Below, in pieces: positions 55,755-64,000 of a stretch of 64,000 nt of DNA; the first letter of the stretch is position 1, and the number at the start of each line of letters is the position of its first letter. Source of the stretch: Temnopleurus reevesii. Lineage: Eukaryota > Echinodermata > Echinoidea > Temnopleuroida > Temnopleuridae. Made by a program: the position numbers and the translations under genes. The stretch spans positions 25,036-89,035 of the forward strand of contig BQKZ01001482.1 in assembly GCA_036244855.1 (NCBI GenBank), in the 5' to 3' direction. Below the pieces are notes generated by a model. It ran no database searches. It was not told where the DNA came from and saw only the letters and a program-made list of their open reading frames with translations.

Positions 55755-56451
55755 GTGTCAGGATGAATGGATCAAATTGCTTTTTAGGCCTTAATTAGCC
55801 AGTCTTGTCGGTGTTTATACCAATATGTAATTCAACTGATTCACTTCACAGGAAAACTATATACAAAAGTTAATAATAGGTATCACTGTACAGGGTATAT
55901 CTGATCAATATGAAAGTTTCAAAGTGCCAGCGAATGGATGAGAAAATTGCATTGCCTTATTAAAATCCATTGTGAGCATAAGGGAATAAGGCTTTGGACA
56001 AAATAAACAACCTCCAATCAAGCATTATTATTTGCTAGATGAACTCCAAAGAAATTTCCATTCTTCTTATTCTGATTAAAAATGCTAAACAAAATTTGCA
56101 CCTATATTTTGTGATCGTGAAGCTATTGTGAATGCTTGATTGAAGTTGTTTAATTTGTTCAAGTCCTTTGTCCCTCCTGGTCACAGTGATTGTTAGTTAT
56201 TATGATTTGTATTTAATTGTATATATATGCACACATCACTTTCTTTTGTTAATTTCAATTTCGAGATATAATAGAGATATCTATTTTTTGACGATGTGCT
56301 ATAGCCCTCTGGGCTCACGCTAAATAAAGTGTGTGCTGTTGCAGAGTTTCACAGTTTTCTAAATTGCACATTACAAATCAATCTATCAAGCGCATGAAAT
56401 TTATATTTGCAAACAATATAGGATAGACATTCAGAAGAAATGTGGGCTTAA

Positions 56452-57533
56452 AGACTTGATTGCGCCAGAAGAACAGATAAAAAAGTTTGAAGTAAATCGG
56501 ACAATAAATAGGAAAGTTATGAATATTTCAATGTTATAACTCAACAGTTGTTTGTCGTGCAAATTGGCAACGTGTCACGTAATATGACATAGTTCATGCA
56601 CTTCTCGGCAATAGTTTATTATATTGTATTGTTTAAAAAATCCCCTTTTTTCAATGCTTGACGCAATGAGAACAGTTTTTTTTGTTGATATATACATGGA
56701 TACAGAAACATTTATTGATTTAACCTTTTGATGATTTAAAAAGAATTTTAATTTATGGAGCAAAATGGATTCTTGAAAACACTAAGTTATTATAAGCTTA
56801 CTGATATAAAGTGCATGACATACGTCATGACACGTGATCGAAAGCCACATGTTATGAATGCTGTACAGTAATCTATGAAAAACACTGTTTAATCATTATC
56901 ATTAAAGCCCATGTATAGTTTTGGTAAAGATTAAAGAAATGTGAATTTTGGGGATATATACCATGACATATAGTTTCTATACACATTTCAAGATCATAGC
57001 ATATTTTTCTACGAGCGAATTCTTTTGAAAATTTGAATTTGACCGTTAAATCGTATTTAGCGCCCTCTCTTGGTTATAACAATATTTTGCTTCTTATCTG
57101 GCATATAGAAAATTATTTCCAAGATTTTATTAAAGCATGCTAAAAAGGAATACATAAAGAATAAATTCTGAAATTTTTATCCAATTCTGTTCATGAGAAG
57201 CTGTCCTTTATCAAGAAAGAAAATATTGAATTCGCGTCGGGGGCTACGACGCTAAAATATTTTCCACACTTTAGGTTATAACTTTTCCAAAACTTGTTAA
57301 TTTTTCGTACAATCTTTTGTACAACATGTTCATGATATCATGTTTCTTTTTAAGTAGATTTGAAGACAAAATTTGGCGATAAAAATATTCGCTTTTACCA
57401 AAACTATACTTGGGCTTTAAAATATTCATGACTTTCTTTTTTCTTGTTGGATTCACTTCAAGGTTTTTTGATCTGTTCGTCTTATTTTTCTACTTTTAAT
57501 CAAAGCAAGCTCTTTCTGGTGCAGACCAAGTCT
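56452..57533. mobile_element. TTAA-flanked MITE (outer member of a nested pair)
   Basis: It starts AAGACTTGATTGCGCCAGAA and ends TTCTGGTGCAGACCAAGTCT, with TTAA at 56448-56451 and 57534-57537. It is interrupted by a second TTAA element at 56906-57416. Related pieces are at 30473 onward and near 26935-27060. Confidence 0.85.
56906..57416. mobile_element. TTAA-flanked MITE (inner member), AAGCCC family
   Basis: It begins AAGCCCATGTATAGTTTTGG and ends CCAAAACTATACTTGGGCT, flanked by TTAA at 56902-56905 and 57417-57420. It lies wholly within the 56452-57533 element, so it inserted later. Relatives are at 3375-3526 and 23315-23797. Confidence 0.88.
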
Positions 57534-59369
57534 TTAATTGCAATCAAAATCCTGTAAGCTTTTACAGGCCACATCTACCAATAAGTACTTTCGTTAGGAT
57601 TTAGAGGTAGAAATTTGAAATCTAAACTGCTAAGTGCCAGTTAACGTTAACCCGCTGATCTAGAACACTCCATATCAATTAACACTTTACATGTATTAGA
57701 TTTCCTTTTATAGCCTTTGGGGTGTATGCAGATCTCTTACATTATCTGCAGTATCTCAAATACAGTTGGAAGAATTCATTTTCTTTGTAATTTTTCTTTT
57801 GAAAAACATATTCAAACAATTGATAATGCCTTCTTGCCCATTTTGTCCAAAGATAAACAATGGTTTCAGTCCGTTGTTTTGATTCTCCGAACAATCATTT
57901 TAGATGAAATAGTAGAAATAACTATAGTCCTAGGGAATTTTGCAAATGTATTTTGTCTGAAAGCTATAAGAATCTTTATGAATTTTGTAGAATAATTCTG
58001 CATTTACCATTAATAATACTATATTTGGAATTATTTAACCTACCTGAAACTGTATTTATATTTATCATGATTTTGATTCAAAGTTTGGACAAAGTATTAA
58101 TAACGATATAGACATAGAACTGTCAAAACATAGTTGGACACGTAATTACACAGTATTATTAGCAGTGCAATTAGATTATATCCAACAATGTTTTATGAAT
58201 GGGTATTCAAAAAAATAGAATCTTGTGTGAAAAAAAATTGATTCTGAAATGTGATGTACTTTGAAAGTGATTAAATCATTTAATCACTGCCACTTTCATG
58301 AAAAGAGATATAGTTTTTACCCCAAACAACTAAAAACAGACTACCAGGCAGTAAAAAGCATCATTCAATGTTTACAGTGTATTCTAATGAAAATAATATA
58401 CATGTATCGCCATATCGGCGATATTAAAGCTGACTATAATCAAATAACAGGGAATGCAATATTGAGCAGCACTAGTAGGGGTATTTTTCTTCCCTTACTG
58501 AAATTTGTTACTATATATTTGATTCATATATTTATGTCAAAGACATTTGAAAAAGAATAGTAAATATTCTATGCTGTTTGTGTATATTTTTGATTGATTG
58601 CACCATGACCATTAAAATATATAAACACAAAAAATATGTCATAAATTGGTTGTTATTTTGATACCACATGAATTTACTGCTGAAAACTCAGTGATATTCT
58701 GATCTTTATCTGTGGGAATGTTCAATGAAGGTTGTTGTAGTGACAAGCAATCATTCTTTGACAGTTTGTCAGAGATGGTGTTTCCCATCTTGTTAAAATC
58801 ATGGATTCTATTGGATTAGTCAGTGCTGACTGAATTATTGCTGGGACAAAGTTCATGAAACACCCTTTAGATTTACTAGTACAAGCTGAAATTTTTGTGA
58901 ATGACCACATACTTAATTTCATGCATTGTTTCACAGTTGGACTGATTAAATTGTGTATCCATAATACACCAAGTTCAGGACCCTGTAACATAAAAGATAT
59001 AATCATACATATGATAAATATTAATAATATAAATCTGGCAAAACACGTACCATAGAGATACAATTGATTTTTAATTGATCGTATCTATTTTATGTCACAG
59101 GCCCCAGGACTATACAAATGACATGATTATATCAACAAATAGCAATATCACAGTAAATTTAACATAATTTTTTTTCTCCTTATTTCTCATTTAGTCCGTT
59201 TTCAATTTAAGAATTTATTTTCAGGAAGTGTTTCGTTAGCTAATGGTAGGAATCACTCACAATTATTTTTTGTCCTTAATCTATATCCAAAATGTAAATT
59301 AATCAGATATACTTTTACTTATATTGATCATTTTTTGTTTCATTATCGGACCGTTTGAAAAGGAAAAAA

Positions 59370-59597
59370 ATATACCCGATTACCTGTGTACAAAGTGAAT
59401 GGAGAGTTCGCCATGTTGGCAGCCATTTTGTGCCTGTACGTTGCCAATTTAAGGAGCCAATGAGGGATGTAAATCAAAACTTTGAAAATTCGTAACTTTT
59501 GGATGGATTGTCGGATTTTGCTCAAATTTTCACAGATTGACATTTGTATTTTTCTTCATCCACTGAGCACACGTCAATGTCTGGGTGAAAATCCCCT
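59370..59597. mobile_element. Partial copy of the 28373-28969 MITE family
   Basis: GGAGAGTTCGCCATGTTGGC, GCAGCCATTTTGTGCCTGTA and the ending CCCCTTTAA match the 3' half of 28373-28969. The left end is lost. Confidence 0.8.
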
Positions 59598-59957
59598 TTA
59601 ACATATTTACAGGGATTTTTTAATGACTTTACAATATATGCAAAATCCAATATTACGTTCAGCCTGATTTACCTTCTTCACCTTACAATGATCAATGCTG
59701 TTATTAGCACTTTCATTATTATGGGTTGTTAGTTCATCATCTACTTTCATCAATATATTTGATTGTACTGAGGCATATGTCAATATACATGTCCGTAGTT
59801 TGACCCGATTGTATCGTCCATTATCTAATTGGTTTGTTGCACTTCAGATCAGCACTTCTGTGGCTGCAGCACACATTCATTATTTAAAGAGGTGTTAAAA
59901 TATCAGAATCGTTCCATTGGTTAGATGTAAGGATTTAAAAAGATGTACATGATTTTG

Positions 59958-60055
59958 AGTTGTGTATGTGTGTGTTTATGTGTTTGTGTGCATGTGTGAG
60001 AGTATCTGTGTTTATATGTGCGTATCTGTGTGTGTTTGTGGGTATATGTACACCT
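59958..60055 (+). repeat. (TG)n-rich microsatellite
   Basis: Imperfect TG/TATG runs of about 100 bases; they give Cys/Val-rich chance frames on the plus strand. Confidence 0.8.
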
Positions 60056-60619
60056 TTTTAAAGGGATGGGTAAAGACACAGATACGAGAGGAAGCTTCAC
60101 AGTCAATTGGACTGTACATGTATGCTGTACCAAAAAAAAAACCTCCATAGTTCATATATCATTACTTTTACAACATTCCCTATTGCGTAAATCTGATATC
60201 AAGCAATATCATTTGGGAATACAGATATCACGCATTTTTTATTTGGAACATTGATTTCCCATCTGCATTATAAGTACAAACATCATTACAAACCTTGTTA
60301 TATTTGCAATATTTACCACTCTCTACGCAAGTAAACATGGATCGTCGTGAAGACATTTCAGCAAATGTTTGTATCCTAAAGAAGATACTTTTTAGCCAAA
60401 AAAGAGCATCCCTTTCATCCTAAGATTTAGAAGTTAATAAGATACTCTGGCCAGGAAAGCTTTGATGTTGTATGTCATGTACCGGAAGTCGACATTCCAA
60501 GATTCAGTGACAAAATAATGGTGCCATAAGCTTTCAGATTCAGAGACCATTATATGCAATAGGGAGAATGTTTGTTGAAGATAATATATTGGACGTTAGA
60601 GGTAATATGTGGGGCAAAG

Positions 60620-60740
60620 TATTGAATTGAATTAATTTATTTCCTTTTTTCATATACATAATCAATGAAAAATAACATCACAAGTAAAAGAAAATAAAGG
60701 AGGCGAGTACCCTGAAAGCACAGCTTGTGTTGGGATCGCC
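60620..60740 (-). mobile_element. Possible reverse-oriented retroelement 3' end
   Basis: AATTGAATTAATTTATTTCC is followed by GGAGGCGAGTACCCTGAAAG, with the layout of a LINE 3' end on the minus strand (sequence, then AAATAAATT). Weak. Confidence 0.35.
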
Positions 60741-60985
60741 TTTGCAACAAAACAAAGTAAAACTAAAATCATCTCTTTGAAAAAAAAAGTTAAAGAAAAT
60801 AAATTATTACATATTTTCATTTGGAGTAAGCAAACAATTTAAGAATAAAACGAGATGGGTAAAGGAAGGAAAATGTTTGAGAGATAGAAAAGGTAAGAGA
60901 GAAGAAGAGCAATGAGAAGAAAAANTTTTCCTGTTTTTATTATGAGGAATGCCTTGAATAGCAAATATCAAGAGGCAAAACAGCC

Positions 60986-61167
60986 GTAAGTGTTGTTGCT
61001 AAAAAGTTGGGATCAATTGCAAGTTGCAGTTTAGTAACAAGCACCAATTAAAACTATTATTTCATACACGCCTTGTCAATAGAGCAGACAGCACACTACT
61101 AAAAACGGGCGTTCAATTTGCAGTTAATTCATGATCAATTGCAACTTTGTAGCAACACCCCCATAAG
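60986..61167. mobile_element. GGGGGTGTTG-family MITE
   Basis: It begins TAAGTGTTGTTGC and ends GCAACACCCCCATAAG, with TTGCAGTT and GATCAATTGCAA arms as in the other copies. Confidence 0.75.
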
Positions 61168-61319
61168 CTTAGAAAAATATTGCAAACAAACAAAAAAGAT
61201 CTTGAATGCTCAGAATGTATTGCAAATGGTCAATAAGCTGGATGTGATTTTCAACTGCTGTCTCAAAATTAACATCTGTAGTTGGTGGAAAGAATGTGAT
61301 TTTCAACAGCTCTTCCTCA

Positions 61320-64000
61320 GAGTTCATTCAGGTTGTTGAATTTTTTGAGGGAAAAAATTTACTTTATTTCAGTCCAATAGCAATCCACCTGTATCAATCA
61401 GATCATCTTGGCAGAACAAAACTAGACGGTCCGTCTTCCCAAATCAATGATACCCTACCTTCAATAAGCTAGCAATATTGTAACAACCTCCGTCAATATG
61501 ATTCATTCTATTGATTAGCATACAAGGGATGTAGACCGAGCGCAACAATGATTTATTCAGCTGAGAGGGCTCACACTTTTTGATGGTCACATCGTGTAGA
61601 GATATCGCTCGGGATCAATACAACCTAAAGCTGGCCTAATATGTGCATAAGGCCGAGGGGGCGCCAAAATGAGCCCCAAAAATGACTTTTATTCAGTTGG
61701 AGTGGGTCACGGCTAAAAACCGATGGATATCGTTCCTCGGAGGTCACTTCATACGAAAACACCAAAGACAGCTATTTTATCCTGTGCATTGCTACAGACA
61801 GCTATCCTTAACGGCCCAAAAATACAATGCTATTTAGCTGAAAAGGGTCATGGCATTTCAATCTAATAGCAATGCACCCATGTCAATTAAAGCACCTTGG
61901 TGGAACAAAACTAGACAGCCGGTCTTCCCAAATCAATGTTACCCTACCTTCAAATATAAGCTAGCAATATCATAACAACCTGCATCAATATAATTCATTA
62001 TATTGATTAGCTTACAAGGGATATCATTATTCCTGACCATGCTGTGAGTGTCATTGTAAAGCCTGATAAGAACAGACATTGATGGTAAGGTAAACGTACT
62101 ACCTGTAGCTGAACATGATGTCAGAAGCATTGAGCTGAGATTGTTATTGCAATATTCTTGGAATCAGGTGGAGTCAGAATGGTCAGGAACAAAACATGCT
62201 CAATGTGATTATAGAGTTCAGAGCATTGAATGGGAGGATGTATTTTTGTTTCATGTTTTATTTTTGTTATCGTGTTTGGACTGTAACTCAAATTTAAGTT
62301 TACTACCAAAGTGAATGACCATAGGCATTATGTGCTTGTAATATTTTGTTGTTTTCATGTGAACCGATGAGCAGATATTCAACACGTTTTTTTTATTTTT
62401 TTTTAATTGTACCTTAATTTCTTGTGATCTGAACGACAGGGCGGATAATGATATGTCACTGAAAGAAACTATCTGTAAAAAAAAACAATACAGACAGTTT
62501 ATTCTAGTGGAATGACATTATTTGCTGGTTCATCAAACTGCTAGAAATTGAGATACGGTTAGATACGGTCTGATAGCTTGTTGCTTGTTCATGAGACACA
62601 CAATGATATTTTCCCCCAAATATTTGAATTTAAAACAGAACTAAAGAGAGAGAGGGGATGATACAGATGGTTACAGAGATAAAGGCATCAACAAAATTGG
62701 AAGTCATGTATTTAGAGAAGAATTGGAAAACAGAAAAAAGGGGTTAGAGAAAATAGATTATCGGAAAGAATTTGATGGATGATAGAGAGAGAGAGGGAAA
62801 ACATAAAGAAGATAGAAAGATAGAGTGAAAAAAAAAGAAAATGGGAAGTGGGATGGGGTAAAGGGGGAAAGTGTGAGAAATGGTTAGATGTAAAGGGAGA
62901 GGCAGGCAATGTAGGGTGATAGAAGAAGAGAGGGAACGCAAGAAGGAGATAGAAAGAAAGAGAGANGAGTTCATTCAGGTTGTTGAACTTTTTGAGGGAA
63001 AAAACAATTACTTTATTTCAGTCCAATAGCAATCCACCTGTATCAATCAGATCATCTTGGCGGAACAAAACTAGACGGTCCGTCTTCTCAAATCAATATT
63101 ACTCTACCTTCAAATATGAGCTAGTAATATCATAACAACCTCCATCAATATGATTCATTCTATTGGTTAGCATACAAGGGATGTAGACCGAGTGCAACAA
63201 TGATTTATTCAGCTGAGAGGGCTCACACATTTTGATGGTCACATTGTGTAGAGATATCGGCTGGGATCAATAAAACCCAAAGCTGGACTAACCTGTGCAT
63301 ATATAGGCCGAGGGGGCGTTAAAATGAGCCCCAAAAATGACTTTTATTCAGCTGGAGAGGGTCACGACTAAAAACCGATGGATATCGAGGTCACTTAGTA
63401 CAAAAACACCAAAGACTGCTATTTTATCCTGTGCCATTGCTACAGACGGCCCAAAAATACAATGCTATTTAGCTGAAAAGGGTCATGGCATTTCAATCTA
63501 ATAGCAATGCACCCATATCAATTAAAGCATCTTGGCAGAACAAAACTAGACAGTCCGTCTTCCCAAATCGTTGCTACCCTACCTTCAAATATAAGCTACC
63601 AGTATCATAACAACCTCCATCAATATAATTCAATCGTTATTTGTGACTGTGCAGTCTTTGTAGAGCCTGATTATAGGAGACATTGATTGTAAGGTAAACG
63701 CACTACATGTTGCTATACAGGATGTCATAAGCATTGAGTTCAGTTTGCATTTGCAATATTCTCGGAATCTGCTGGAGGTGGATGGCGAGGAACGTAATAT
63801 TGTGGGCATGATTACAGAGTTTGTAGTGATCTGATCAACTGGACGGATAACGATGTATTATTTGTAAAAACAATACAGAGAATTTATTCCAGTGGAATGA
63901 CATTATTTGCTGGTCCATCAAACTGCTATAAATTGAGATACGGTTAGATACGGTCTGATAGCTTGTTGCTTGTTCATGACACACACAATAATATTTTCCC
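61320..64000. repeat. Duplicated block (61320-62616 and 62967-64000) with internal 490-bp tandem units
   Basis: The second copy starts one base after the N at 62966 and matches the first with a few percent differences and indels. Each copy itself holds two related units (for example 61366 and 61855) sharing ACAAAACTAGACGGTCCGTC-like sequence. The outer duplication fits unmerged haplotypes; the inner one is a real tandem repeat. Noncoding. Confidence 0.8.
62640..62965 (+). repeat. GA-rich low-complexity stretch
   Basis: Runs of AGAGAGAG, GAAAG and GGGA fill about 320 bases up to the N at 62966. Reverse-strand frames rich in Ser, Leu and Pro are artefacts. Confidence 0.75.

Larger units (their letters stand above)
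55755..61319. other. Downstream of the K2P gene, no gene seen
   Basis: Outside the listed elements the sequence is AT-rich with only short chance frames (longest about 100 codons at 58261-58560, without recognisable features). An N lies at 60925. Confidence 0.6.

Noticed and set aside
58261..58560. A 99-codon plus-strand frame
   Set aside because: No domain, no splice context and AT-driven composition; chance frames of this size are expected here.
62640..62974. Hydrophobic Ser/Leu/Phe-rich minus-strand frames
   Set aside because: They come from a GA-rich simple tract that ends at an N.

Overview
This is AT-rich animal nuclear DNA, most likely from an echinoderm such as a sea urchin. The evidence is GT-AG introns, two genes of ordinary metazoan families, dense short inverted-repeat transposons, a tRNA-derived SINE, and apparent high heterozygosity. 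The species call is inference. Nine sites with N (3374, 18007, 26113, 27494, 29128, 31091-31137, 49791, 60925, 62966) look like contig joins. Several are flanked by sequence that occurs twice, which suggests unmerged haplotypes.

Gene 1, minus strand, 24166 down to 6167: a complete dipeptidyl peptidase III (DPP3). I traced 16 coding exons with consistent phases, giving 725 residues. The zinc motif HELLGH, the glutamate ligand of EECRAE, the other known active-site residues and the KEAP1-binding ETGE are present. Exons 4-6 and part of exon 3 occur twice (15815-18006 and 18014-21370), with an N at the join. The introns and 3' flank hold decayed tandem copies of pieces of exons 9, 11, 12, 13 and 16. 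A large 15-bp minisatellite lies in intron 7. Two NRF1-like sites lie just upstream of exon 1.

Gene 2, plus strand, 45834 to 54843: a two-pore-domain potassium channel of 432 residues in two coding exons. Its 7.7-kb intron interrupts the first-pore GYG glycine codon in phase 1. A strong splice acceptor at 45291 suggests an upstream noncoding exon. An inverted repeat able to form a hairpin follows the stop codon.

The rest (1-5584, 24567-45291, 54844-64000) has no gene I can support. It holds TTAA-flanked and other foldback elements, retroelement tails, microsatellites and assembly duplications. The clearest elements are a TTAA MITE with a matching empty site (28373-28969), a nested TTAA pair (56452-57533), and a 437-bp foldback with a 5-bp target duplication (34567-35003). 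The two genes have no evident functional link.
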